Shown here piece after piece: positions 1 through 6,888 of a stretch of 16,454 nucleotides of DNA (positions are counted from its first letter, which is position 1; each line of letters begins with the position of its first letter). The notes beneath the pieces were generated by a model. The model was not told the origin of the DNA and did not search any database. It worked only from the letters and a program-made list of their open reading frames with translations. The stretch lies in contig DASZYF010000185.1 in the NCBI GenBank assembly GCA_035545535.1, forward strand, positions 1-16,454, in the 5' to 3' direction. A program made the translations under genes and the position numbers. This DNA comes from DASZYF01 sp035545535 (GTDB taxonomy: Bacteria > Actinomycetota > Actinomycetes > Mycobacteriales > CAJCIY01).

Positions 1-921
1 GCGCGCCCGGAAGGTGTCGACCGAACGGCGGCTGATGCCGGCCCGTCCGTCGAGCACGGCGGCGTAGAACGCCGACACCGACCGCGCGTTGCCGACCCCG
101 TCGCCGAAGCCACCCCCGGCGCGCAGAGCCACGAGGCTGCCGCCCATGACCGCGAGGTGGTCGAGGCACCCCCCGCCGTCCTGCGCGATGCACGCCCGAC
201 CGGCCAGGGTCTGCGGGTCGCGCGCCACGGCCAGCAGCGCCTCGACCGCGTCTCCGACCGGACCGGGGACGCGGGTGGGCTCGAGCAGGGTGGCCATGCG
301 CGGAACGACAGCGTCGGGCGCGCCGATGCGCAGGTCGAGGCCGAGGGGCCCGGCCAGCTCCTCGTCGAAGAACCGGGCCAGCGGCCGCCCGCTGATCAGC
401 TCCACGAGGGTGCCGGCCAGCCAACCGAACGTCATCACGTGGTAGCCGTGCATCGACCCCGGCGCCCACGCCGGCGCAGCACGGGCGAGGCGGCGCCGGA
501 TCTCGGGCAGCCGGTCCCAGCCCGTCCCGTCGAGGCGCAGCAGGTCGCTCCAGCCGGGCACCTCGATGAGGCCCGCCTGGTGGCTGAGCATCTTGCGCAC
601 GGTCACGTCAGTGGAGAAGCCCGGCCAGTAGGTCCCCACCTGCTCGTCGGGGTCGAGCAGGCCGCGGTCGTGCAGCAGCGCAAGGCAGGTGGCCACCAGG
701 CCCTTCGTCACCGAGAAGACCGCCGACACGGTGTCGCCGCCCCACGGGCGATCCGGAGCGGCGTCTCCGCACCAGACGTCGACGACCACCTCTCCCCCGT
801 GCGAGACGCAGAACGCCGCGCCGCCCCGGCCCAGATCGTCGCGCCCGTCGCCGAACAGCTGCGCCACCCGCTCCAGACCGGGGGCGGTGAAGCCGTGGAC
901 GTCGGACGCGACCGTCGTCAC
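1..921 (-). CDS. Serine hydrolase, class C beta-lactamase fold (EstB/LACTB-like esterase), 3' end missing
   Basis: The reading frame starts at a GTG (919-921) whose last two bases lie in the stop codon of the upstream tetR (GTGA overlap), and stays open to the left edge, giving 307 residues. It carries the S-x-x-K nucleophile motif as S70-V-T-K73, followed by the family block L-S-H-Q-A-G-L (residues 112-118), a P-G-S-M-H-G-Y-H block with the likely catalytic Tyr160, and a G-x-G-N-A-R-S block near residues 278-284. These match the beta-lactamase-related esterases (family VIII type) rather than true resistance enzymes. No signal peptide is visible, so it is probably cytoplasmic. Family members are usually near 380-420 residues, so about 80-110 residues lie outside the window. 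Co-transcription with tetR suggests it acts on a compound connected with the divergent transport operon, most likely by ester or lactone hydrolysis. The substrate is unknown. Confidence 0.88.
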   Translation of the reverse strand, partial: MTTVASDVHGFTAPGLERVAQLFGDGRDDLGRGGAAFCVSHGGEVVVDVWCGDAAPDRPWGGDTVSAVFSVTKGLVATCLALLHDRGLLDPDEQVGTYWPGFSTDVTVRKMLSHQAGLIEVPGWSDLLRLDGTGWDRLPEIRRRLARAAPAWAPGSMHGYHVMTFGWLAGTLVELISGRPLARFFDEELAGPLGLDLRIGAPDAVVPRMATLLEPTRVPGPVGDAVEALLAVARDPQTLAGRACIAQDGGGCLDHLAVMGGSLVALRAGGGFGDGVGNARSVSAFYAAVLDGRAGISRRSVDTFRAR

Positions 922-1598
922 GACGCGCCGACCATGCGCAGCGCCAGTCGGGCGTAGGTCGCCGCGAGCTCCGTGGCCGCGATGTCGGACTGGTAGGGGT
1001 ACCAGCGAGCCGCGTCGACACCCATCGACGCCAGCGCGATGGCGGTGAGGGCCCGGGGCCCGTCGATCGCGAACAGCGACTGCTCCTCGCCACGGCGCAG
1101 GATCTGCTGCATCAGCGACGCCGCGCGGTTGCGGAAGGCCTCGACCTGCGGCAGCACCTCCTTCGGTGCGTGCCGTCCCTCGTGGGTGACCACGAGGGCC
1201 AGCCGCGGGAACTCGCAGTGCACCATGACGTGCTCGTGGACCATCGCGCGCAGCTGCTCCCGGGGATCGCTGTCGGCGTCGACCACCGCGGTCATCACGC
1301 GGTCGAAGTGCGTCTCGTGGCCGAGCATCACCAGGGCGACGAGCATCGCCTCCTTCGAGGCGAAGTGGTTGTAGAGGCTGGCCGACTGCATGCCGACCAC
1401 CGAGGCGATGTCCCGGATCGAGCTCCCGGCATAGCCGTTGTCGGCGAAGAGCTCAAGGCAGCCCTGCAAGACCTTGCGCTGGCCCGCGGTCAGATCGGCG
1501 GCCTCGGGGAGCGCCAGCGGGTCGAGGTCAGCCCGCCACCGCCCCTTGCTCACGGCCTCACCCGTGGGGACGGGAGCGAGGGTCGGAACGGCCACCAT
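918..1598 (-). CDS. TetR/AcrR family transcriptional regulator
   Basis: This 226-residue protein has an N-terminal helix-turn-helix domain at about residues 38-85. It contains the typical S-S-I-R-D-I-A, G-M-Q-S-A-S-L-Y-N-H-F and S-K-E-A segments, followed by an all-helical ligand-binding domain. The C-terminal part (H-E-x-H near the end of the HTH domain, W-Y-P-Y, A-R-L-A-L-R) resembles the TetR_C_33-type domain seen in regulators of lipid, steroid and acyl-CoA metabolism; this is my recollection of the family, not a search result. I prefer the ATG at 1598 because an AGGAAG sequence lies 9 nt upstream. The ATG at 1607 would leave almost no spacing, although it would add only three residues. 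The frame is open much further upstream, but that extension runs antisense through the next gene. It is divergent from the transport operon and separated from it by a palindrome-rich region, so it probably represses that operon and itself. Its stop overlaps the start of the serine hydrolase. Confidence 0.93.
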   Translation of the reverse strand: MVAVPTLAPVPTGEAVSKGRWRADLDPLALPEAADLTAGQRKVLQGCLELFADNGYAGSSIRDIASVVGMQSASLYNHFASKEAMLVALVMLGHETHFDRVMTAVVDADSDPREQLRAMVHEHVMVHCEFPRLALVVTHEGRHAPKEVLPQVEAFRNRAASLMQQILRRGEEQSLFAIDGPRALTAIALASMGVDAARWYPYQSDIAATELAATYARLALRMVGAS

Positions 1599-1630
1599 GA
1601 TGGTCATCTTCCTGAGCGGACCAAGCGCCA

Positions 1631-1651
1631 ACGATCGATAGTTCGGATCGT
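1631..1651. promoter_or_regulatory. Inverted repeat ACGATC-N9-GATCGT, possible operator
   Basis: The 6-bp arms ACGATC (1631-1636) and GATCGT (1646-1651) are perfect inverted repeats around a 9-bp spacer. The same half-sites recur in the palindrome at 1706-1723 on the other side of the control region. The site is nearest the tetR start, which would suit autorepression. Function is inferred from position and symmetry only. Confidence 0.45.
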
Positions 1652-1658
1652 AGCATCG

Positions 1659-1681
1659 CCTGTGATCCTTGACATCACAGG
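1659..1681. promoter_or_regulatory. Inverted repeat CCTGTGAT-N7-ATCACAGG, possible operator over the -35
   Basis: This is a perfect 8-bp inverted repeat with a 7-bp spacer, the longest interrupted palindrome in the divergent region. The spacer and start of the right arm contain the TTGACA -35 hexamer (1669-1674), so a protein bound here would block polymerase. The dyad length (23 bp) fits a dimeric repressor or CRP-like regulator site; which protein binds is not known. Confidence 0.5.
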
Positions 1682-1696
1682 ACATCGGCCGATAAA
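1669..1696 (+). promoter_or_regulatory. Predicted sigma-70-type promoter of the transport operon
   Basis: A consensus -35 TTGACA (1669-1674) is followed after 16 bp by GATAAA (1691-1696), which matches four of six -10 positions. Transcription would begin near 1703-1705, giving a leader of about 36 nt before the ATG at 1741. The elements sit inside or beside the inverted repeats of this region, so the promoter looks repressible. No transcript data are available. Confidence 0.55.
1684..1693. promoter_or_regulatory. Palindrome ATCGGCCGAT in the promoter spacer
   Basis: This is a perfect 10-bp palindrome between the predicted -35 and -10 elements. It is short enough to occur by chance in GC-rich DNA, but it forms part of a run of five symmetric sites in under 100 bp. 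Confidence 0.3.
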
Positions 1697-1707
1697 CACT
1701 CTGTTTA
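1693..1707. promoter_or_regulatory. Inverted repeat TAAACA-CTC-TGTTTA at -10/+1, best operator candidate
   Basis: A perfect 6-bp inverted repeat with a 3-bp spacer overlaps the predicted -10 and the likely transcription start. It is strikingly AT-rich for this genome, and the A-A-C-N-x-G-T-T core style resembles operators of TetR regulators of lipid metabolism. Position and symmetry make it a strong candidate for the divergent TetR protein. Binding is inferred. Confidence 0.5.
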
Positions 1708-1723
1708 CGATCGATCGATCGTA
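1706..1723. promoter_or_regulatory. 18-bp perfect palindrome TACGATCGATCGATCGTA
   Basis: This uninterrupted 18-bp palindrome contains three GATC steps. It lies in the predicted 5' leader just upstream of the ribosome binding site. Its outer half-sites (ACGATC/GATCGT) are the same as those at 1631-1651. It could be a repressor site or could fold in RNA to affect initiation. Confidence 0.5.
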
Positions 1724-1726
1724 GTC

Positions 1727-1734
1727 GAGGAGGA
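1727..1734 (+). promoter_or_regulatory. Strong ribosome binding site GAGGAGGA
   Basis: A near-perfect Shine-Dalgarno sequence lies 6 nt before the ATG at 1741 and fixes the start of the binding-protein gene. It is the strongest ribosome binding site in the window, matching the high output normally needed for a transporter binding protein compared with its membrane partners. Confidence 0.85.
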
Positions 1735-1740
1735 CTCCCG

Positions 1741-3369
1741 ATGATCGGCCAGCGACGCACGCTCCGGCGCGCCCGGGCGGCCCTGGTCGGCATCGTCGCG
1801 GTCGCGCTCGCGTCCTGCGGGACCACCGTGCGGCACCACCAGGTCGCCGCCGGCATCGAGCAGAGCCCCGCCGGCGACCTGGGGACCCCCGGCGCGGTTG
1901 CGAGCGGCACGAGCGGCCCGGCCGCGACGTCCACCTCCGGCGGGCCCTCCTCGACGGGCGACGCCGGCGCGACCGCCGCCGCGACCGGCGGAACGGCGAC
2001 CGGCACCACCACCACGGTCACGACCGGCACCGGCACAACGACGACCACGAGGCCAGGCGCGTCCGCGGGCGCCACGACCGCACCCAAGGGCACCGCCGCG
2101 ACCCGCGCGCCGAGCACGGCCGCGAGCGTCCCGAGCAAGCGCACCTCCGCCACGAAGGCCGCGTCGGGGACGCCGGTGCAGATCGGCTTCGGCTACTTCA
2201 GCGACATCGGCGCCTACTCCGCCTCGTTCGGTGGCTCGGCGGACGCCGGCGACGAGAAGACCGAGATCCAGACCGCGGTCGACTACGTCAACGCGCACGG
2301 TGGCCTCGACGGCCACCCGATCCAGCCGGTCTGGGCGGCCATCCAGCTCACGAGCCCGCAGCCCTACTCCACCGAAGAAGCGTCGATCTGCAGCACGTGG
2401 ACCCAGGACAACCACGTGGTCATGGGGATCTTCGTCGGCGCGGCGATCGAGAACACCCTGGCCACGTGCCTCAACAACGCGGGCGTCGCCTTCATGTCGG
2501 GCGGCGGCTACCTCCGCGACAAGACCGACTACCAGAACCTTCCCAACGTCGTCGCTCCCATCGAGGTCAGCACCGAGGTGTGGGAGTCCGCGCTGCTGAA
2601 CTACCTGCTCGAAAGCGGCTGGCTCACCAGCAAGGACAAGGTGGGTGTGCTCGTGCCGTTCAACGAGGCCGCCGGCCCGCGCACCTTCAACAACGTCATC
2701 GTCCCGACGCTCAAGGCCAAGGGCATCGCTGTCACGAGCTACGAGGTCGACTACGCATCTTCGACCCCCGGTCTCTCGGACGAGGAGTCCCAGGTCTCGC
2801 AGGCCGAGCTGCACGCCCGCGCCGACGGCGTCACCAAGGTGCTCTTCCTCAAGGGCGGCACCGCCGGGCTGTTCATGAAGGACGCCGACGCCCAGGGGTA
2901 CGTCCCGAAGTACGCGGTCTCCTCCGTGGACTCCCCCGAGGGTCTGATCGGCGCCCCGGCCCGCCAGCTCGCCGGCTCGGTGGGCATCGGCTGGCAGCCC
3001 GGCTTCGACGTCCCGACCTACGGCAAGACCGACTACGACTCCAACCCGACCCGCAGGCTCTGCAAGACGACGATCGAGAAGCCCTCCGGCCAGGAGACCG
3101 GCGAGCTCTCCGAGTCGGCGGCGATCCTTCAGTGCGACGCCGTCCTCGCGCTCCAGGCGGCCGTCGACAAGGCCCACGCGGCGACGATCACCGGCGCGAC
3201 CGTCATCCAGGGGTTCAACGAGCTCGGCAGCTCCTACACCGACGCGTTCACGCTGCCGAGCACGACGTTCGGACCGACGCGGCACGCCGGCGACGCGACG
3301 TTCCGCCCGCTGGCCTGGTCCACCGCGTGCACCTGCTACGCCTACAGCGGTCCCGCCGCCGGCTTCTAG
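1741..3369 (+). CDS. ABC-importer substrate-binding lipoprotein, LivK-like (periplasmic binding protein type 1)
   Basis: This 542-residue protein starts with a positively charged, hydrophobic signal ending in the lipobox L-A-S-C, with Cys26 as the lipidation site. A low-complexity Gly/Ala/Ser/Thr linker of about 120 residues follows, with a Thr-rich core at 85-103. The ligand-binding domain runs from about residue 146 to the end. It opens with I-G-F-G-Y-F-S-D-I-G-A-Y, has the A-V-D-Y-V-N-A-H-G-G-L-D-G-H-P-I block typical of LivK/Peripla_BP_6 proteins, and ends with a Cys-rich tail (A-C-T-C). The ligand is probably a small organic compound. The fold is not restricted to amino acids, and the family also binds aromatic, amide and lipid-derived ligands. 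It is the first gene of the operon, matching the LivF/G/H/M modules downstream. The tether is much longer than usual and may carry the domain across a thick cell wall. Several conserved-looking cysteines could form disulfides. Confidence 0.9.
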   Translation: MIGQRRTLRRARAALVGIVAVALASCGTTVRHHQVAAGIEQSPAGDLGTPGAVASGTSGPAATSTSGGPSSTGDAGATAAATGGTATGTTTTVTTGTGTTTTTRPGASAGATTAPKGTAATRAPSTAASVPSKRTSATKAASGTPVQIGFGYFSDIGAYSASFGGSADAGDEKTEIQTAVDYVNAHGGLDGHPIQPVWAAIQLTSPQPYSTEEASICSTWTQDNHVVMGIFVGAAIENTLATCLNNAGVAFMSGGGYLRDKTDYQNLPNVVAPIEVSTEVWESALLNYLLESGWLTSKDKVGVLVPFNEAAGPRTFNNVIVPTLKAKGIAVTSYEVDYASSTPGLSDEESQVSQAELHARADGVTKVLFLKGGTAGLFMKDADAQGYVPKYAVSSVDSPEGLIGAPARQLAGSVGIGWQPGFDVPTYGKTDYDSNPTRRLCKTTIEKPSGQETGELSESAAILQCDAVLALQAAVDKAHAATITGATVIQGFNELGSSYTDAFTLPSTTFGPTRHAGDATFRPLAWSTACTCYAYSGPAAGF

Positions 3370-3401
3370 CGGCCGCGCGAACACATCCGAAGGGACCGAC
3401 C

Positions 3402-4208
3402 ATGCCCACCATCGAGCGTCCAGGCGCGTCGATCCACTGGCAGGACGCGGGCGACGGAACTCCGCTGCTGCTCATCATGGGGCTGCGCTACAGCAGCGCC
3501 ATGTGGTACCCCGTCATCCCGTCCCACGCGGCGGAGCACCGCGTCGTCTGGTTCGACAACCAGGGCACCGGCAAGAGCGGAGCGCGCAGCACCACCACGG
3601 TCAGCGAGATGGCCGACGACGCGCTCGCCGTCCTCGACGCGGCCGGTGTCGAGTCGGCCCACGTGTACGGCGTGTCCATGGGCGGCGGCATCGCGATGGA
3701 GCTGGCACTGCGGGCCCCGGACCGCGTGCGCTCCCTCATCCTCGGCTGCACGGCGATCAAGACCGAGGTCGTGCCCGCGCTGTCCGACCTCCAGGTCCGG
3801 ATCCTCAAGAGCACGCCCGGACCGATCAAGCGGCTCGTGGCGAAGCGCGGATACGGCTCCGCCGCGCCGGCCGAGGCCGTGCGCCGCGACCTCGCCATGC
3901 TCAGCAAGGACCCCTTCACCTGGGAGGGTGTCGTCGCCCAGCAGCGGGCGGTCGCCGCCTACTCCACGGACGCGTCCCTCGTCGCCGGGATCGACGTCCC
4001 GGTGCTCGTCGTGCACGGCACCGAGGACAAGACGGTCCCCTATGCGGCGGGCCAGCACATCGCCGCGACGATCCCCGGCGCCCGGCTGGTGACCATCGAG
4101 GGCGCCGGCCACAACTACTTCGTCGCCGGCGGCGAGCAAGCCAACCGGGAGACGCTCGCCTTCCTCGCCCGCATCGACGCGACCGCGCCCGCGGCCGCCA
4201 GCCCGTGA
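3402..4208 (+). CDS. Alpha/beta hydrolase
   Basis: This 268-residue protein has a complete alpha/beta-hydrolase catalytic set. The nucleophile elbow is G-V-S-M-G-G with Ser92, the acid is probably Asp209 in H-G-T-E-D-K-T-V-P, and the base is His237 in G-A-G-H-N-Y. The F-D-N-Q-G-T-G-K-S block (51-59) and the M-G-L-R segment near the oxyanion hole are typical of esterase, lactonase and C-C hydrolase subfamilies. There is no signal peptide, so it is predicted to be cytoplasmic. The ATG has a good GAAGGGA ribosome binding site 6 nt upstream. It follows the binding-protein gene by 32 nt and overlaps the next start by 4 nt, so it is within the operon. Its likely task is to hydrolyse the imported compound or a derivative. 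The exact reaction cannot be assigned from sequence. Confidence 0.92.
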   Translation: MPTIERPGASIHWQDAGDGTPLLLIMGLRYSSAMWYPVIPSHAAEHRVVWFDNQGTGKSGARSTTTVSEMADDALAVLDAAGVESAHVYGVSMGGGIAMELALRAPDRVRSLILGCTAIKTEVVPALSDLQVRILKSTPGPIKRLVAKRGYGSAAPAEAVRRDLAMLSKDPFTWEGVVAQQRAVAAYSTDASLVAGIDVPVLVVHGTEDKTVPYAAGQHIAATIPGARLVTIEGAGHNYFVAGGEQANRETLAFLARIDATAPAAASP

Positions 4209-4681
4209 GGCGCACGGCCGTCGCCGTCGCCCTCGCCGCGATCGCCTGCGGGCTCACCGGGTGCAGCGGGCTGCAGTTCGTGGAGGACCAGCGCCTGAGC
4301 TTCACCAGCCCGGCCGACAGCAAGCTCACCCAGCTGCCCGTGACGCTGTCGTGGACCATGAAGGACTTCGCCACGACCGGGTCCGGAGCCGGTTCGTTCG
4401 CGGTGTTCATCGACCGCGCCCCGATCAAGGTCGGCCACAACATCCGCTCCGTGCTGGCGAAGAACGTCGCGTTCTCCGAGCAGCAGCTCGAGCAGCAGAA
4501 CGTCTACGTCACCAAGGACACGAAGGTCGTGCTGACCCTCGTCCCGCGCATCCGCTACGACAAGGCTGTTCGGCAGCGCCACACCGCGACCGTCATCCTG
4601 CTCGACGACGACGGCACCCGTCGCACCGAGAGCGCGTGGATCCGGAGCTTCGACCTCGACGCGAAGGGCAGCGCGTCATGA
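4205..4681 (+). CDS. Small lipoprotein of unknown function
   Basis: This 158-residue protein starts at a GTG that overlaps the hydrolase stop as GTGA. A short Arg-rich N-terminus and hydrophobic segment lead to the lipobox L-T-G-C with Cys20. The mature part has alternating short hydrophobic strands: an L-S-F-T-S-P opening, a P-V-T-L-S-W segment, then F-A-V-F-I-D-R-A-P-I and T-K-V-V-L-T-L-V. This suggests a single beta-sandwich domain of immunoglobulin or FN3 type; the fold is inferred. I do not recognise a named family. It is translated between the alpha/beta hydrolase and the MFS-LivF fusion, with 4-nt overlaps on both sides, so it is probably an accessory of the transporter on the outer face of the membrane, for example a docking or chaperone partner of the binding protein. 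Confidence 0.82.
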   Translation: MRRTAVAVALAAIACGLTGCSGLQFVEDQRLSFTSPADSKLTQLPVTLSWTMKDFATTGSGAGSFAVFIDRAPIKVGHNIRSVLAKNVAFSEQQLEQQNVYVTKDTKVVLTLVPRIRYDKAVRQRHTATVILLDDDGTRRTESAWIRSFDLDAKGSAS

Positions 4682-6888
4682 CCACGGCGCTGGAGCGCTT
4701 CTCCCCGGAGGAGATCACGTCCGGCGGCCGCGTCGCCGACGATCGCCGTCAGCGCGCCCGCCACGCGCTCGGGGTCGCCGGCGGTCAGGACAGCGCCGCG
4801 CCCCTGCGCTCGGAGCTCAGGCGCCACCGCCTGACGATGTACCCGACGGTGGCGCTCGGCCTGCTCGGCTTCGTCGACGTCTTCCAGGGAGACGCCCTCA
4901 CCGTCGTCAGCCCCGAGGTCGGCGCCGCGCTCGGGGTCGGCGTCGGCGCCGTGGGCGCCGCCCGCGCGCTGCAGTTCCTCGCCCAGGCGGTCGCCCCGCT
5001 CCCGATGGCCGCGCTGGCCCAGGCGCGGGGCAAGCGCGCCCTGCTCTGCCTCGTGACGGCGATCGCCTGGAGCCTCATCACGCTCTCCACGGGCTTCGTG
5101 ACGTCGCTGGTCGCGCTGATCTTCATCCTCATCGCCGACGGCCTGTCGACCGGGTCCGTCCTCGCGCTGCACGCCCCGTTGCTGGCCGACACCTACCCGC
5201 CCTCCGTGCGGGTGCGCACGCAGTCGGTCTACGTCGCCGTCGCCACGGTCGGCCACATCGCCGCGCCGTTGCTGGTCGCGCTGCTCTCCGGGGTCTTCCA
5301 CCTGACGTGGCGCGGCGACTTCCTCGGCATGGGCCTGCTGTCGACGGCGGTCTCGCTCGTCGCCATCGGCGTGCAGGACCCCGGGCCGGGGCGCTTCGAC
5401 ACCGAGCTGCTCCACCAGGCGGTCGCGCACGAGGACGGCCAGCGCGAAGAGGCCCACAACGCGGGCCTCGGCTTCTTCGAGATCCTGCGCCGGCTGATGC
5501 TCATCCCGACGATCCAGCGGCTCATGGTCGGCTTCCTGGTCTTCGGCATGCTGCTGATCCCGTTCCTCACGTTCCTCTCGAGCTTCCTCGCGGACCGCTG
5601 GCACCTCACCGTCGCCGGTCGCGGACTGGTGATCGGCGCGGGCTACGGCCTCGCCGTCGTCGGCCTGTTCATCTACGGCGCGGTGGCCGAGAACGACTTC
5701 GCGAAGGACCCCGCGCGCGTGGTGCGGCGCGTCGGGAACGCGGTCATCCTCTGCGTCGTCTTCATCGCGCTCGGGGGCACGTCGCCGTTCTTCTACCCGA
5801 TGGTCGTGCTGATGGGGCTCGGCCTGCTCTGCGTGGGCATCACCGGCCCCGGGCTCAACTCCGTGACCCAGTCGATCGTCGACTCGCGGCAGCGTCCGCA
5901 CGTCGCCGCGCTGGCCGGGCTCTTCCTCGCCGTCGGCGCGCTCCTCGGCGTCCTGCTGCTCTCCGGCGTCGCCCAGGAGTACGGCATCACCGGCTCGATC
6001 ATCTCGCTGCTGATCCCCGGCATCCCCGCCGGTCTGATCATCCGGTCGGCCAGCAAGCTGGTCGACCGCGACATCGAGCGCATGGTCGACTCCATCATCG
6101 AGGAGGAGGACCTCGCGGCCTTCAAGGCGGGCGGCGGACGACCCCCGATGCTCACCGCGAAGGGCGTGAACTTCTCCTACGGCCAGCTGCAGGTGCTCTT
6201 CGACGTCGACTTCACCGTCGACGAGGGCGAGATGGTCGCGCTGCTGGGGACCAACGGCGCCGGCAAGTCGACGCTGCTCAAGGTCATCTCCGGCATCGGC
6301 CTGCCGTCCTCCGGCACGGTGCGCCTGCTCGGCGACGACATCACCTACCTCGACGCCGAGCGCCGGGTGAAGCTCGGCATCACCCAGATCCCCGGCGGCC
6401 GGTCCGTCTTCGGACGGCTGACGGTCATCGAGAACCTCCGGGGCTTCGGCTACACCCTCGGCGCCGACCGACGCCGGGTCGACGACGCGATCGACGCGTG
6501 CCTCTCGGCGTTCCCCCGCCTGGAGGAGCGCAAGACGTCGCTGGGCGCCACGTTGTCCGGTGGCGAGCAGCAGATGCTCGGCCTGTGCAAGGCGCTGATC
6601 CTGCAACCCAAGCTGCTGCTGATCGACGAGCTCTCCCTCGGTCTCGCCCCCGTCATCGTCGGCCAGCTGCTCGACCTCGTGCGCCGCATCAACGCCGAGG
6701 GGACGGCCGTGGTCCTGGTCGAGCAGTCGGTCAACATCGCGCTCTCGCTCGTCAACCACGCCTACTTCATGGAGAAGGGGCAGATGCGCTTCGACGGGCC
6801 CGCCCACGACCTGCTCGGGCGGGACGACCTCCTCCGGGCGGTGTTCCTCGAAGGCGCCACCAAGGGGCAGAAGGCCGGCAAGCGATGA
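4678..6888 (+). CDS. MFS permease fused to LivF-type ABC ATPase
   Basis: This 736-residue fusion starts at an ATG overlapping the lipoprotein stop (ATGA), with AAGG upstream. Residues about 54-460 form a membrane domain with about 12 hydrophobic segments and the general layout of a major facilitator permease, including a charged central loop after segment 6. An acidic linker (about 460-490) leads to a complete ATPase: Walker A G-T-N-G-A-G-K-S-T (524-532), signature L-S-G-G-E-Q (626-631), and Walker B with L-L-L-I-D-E (646-651) followed by L-S-L-G-L-A-P. This Walker B tail and the V-E-Q switch (Gln683 in place of His) are hallmarks of LivF rather than other ATPases. No in-frame stop or frameshift separates the halves. 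It should pair with the LivG domain of the next gene. The role of the MFS half is unknown: it could be a second translocation path, an energy-coupling module or a membrane anchor. The ABC assignment is firm and the MFS assignment is likely. Confidence 0.9.
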   Translation: MTTALERFSPEEITSGGRVADDRRQRARHALGVAGGQDSAAPLRSELRRHRLTMYPTVALGLLGFVDVFQGDALTVVSPEVGAALGVGVGAVGAARALQFLAQAVAPLPMAALAQARGKRALLCLVTAIAWSLITLSTGFVTSLVALIFILIADGLSTGSVLALHAPLLADTYPPSVRVRTQSVYVAVATVGHIAAPLLVALLSGVFHLTWRGDFLGMGLLSTAVSLVAIGVQDPGPGRFDTELLHQAVAHEDGQREEAHNAGLGFFEILRRLMLIPTIQRLMVGFLVFGMLLIPFLTFLSSFLADRWHLTVAGRGLVIGAGYGLAVVGLFIYGAVAENDFAKDPARVVRRVGNAVILCVVFIALGGTSPFFYPMVVLMGLGLLCVGITGPGLNSVTQSIVDSRQRPHVAALAGLFLAVGALLGVLLLSGVAQEYGITGSIISLLIPGIPAGLIIRSASKLVDRDIERMVDSIIEEEDLAAFKAGGGRPPMLTAKGVNFSYGQLQVLFDVDFTVDEGEMVALLGTNGAGKSTLLKVISGIGLPSSGTVRLLGDDITYLDAERRVKLGITQIPGGRSVFGRLTVIENLRGFGYTLGADRRRVDDAIDACLSAFPRLEERKTSLGATLSGGEQQMLGLCKALILQPKLLLIDELSLGLAPVIVGQLLDLVRRINAEGTAVVLVEQSVNIALSLVNHAYFMEKGQMRFDGPAHDLLGRDDLLRAVFLEGATKGQKAGKR

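Noticed and set aside
1..921. Beta-lactamase fold read as an antibiotic-resistance gene
   Set aside because: No signal peptide is present, and the H-G-Y-H and L-S-H-Q-A-G-L blocks fit esterases. A cytoplasmic enzyme coupled to a TetR regulator of transport is not a typical resistance lactamase.
1599..2153. N-terminal extension of the TetR frame to 411 residues
   Set aside because: The extra part is low-complexity, antisense to the binding-protein gene, and crosses the promoter region. A good ribosome binding site supports a start at 1598.
1705..3384. Long minus-strand open frame (559 codons) opposite the binding-protein gene
   Set aside because: It is a GC-rich antisense shadow, full of Arg/Gly/Ala/Asp with no domain. 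The plus-strand frame has a lipobox, a clear fold and a strong ribosome binding site.
6721..6729. Missing switch His (E-Q-S) in the LivF domain as a defect
   Set aside because: LivF proteins, including the E. coli one, naturally have V-E-Q-N here, so this confirms the family rather than showing decay.
4555..6807. Minus-strand open frame of 750 codons opposite MFS-LivF
   Set aside because: Its composition is dominated by Asp, Glu, Arg, Gln and His, as expected for the complement of hydrophobic GC-rich codons. It has no motifs.
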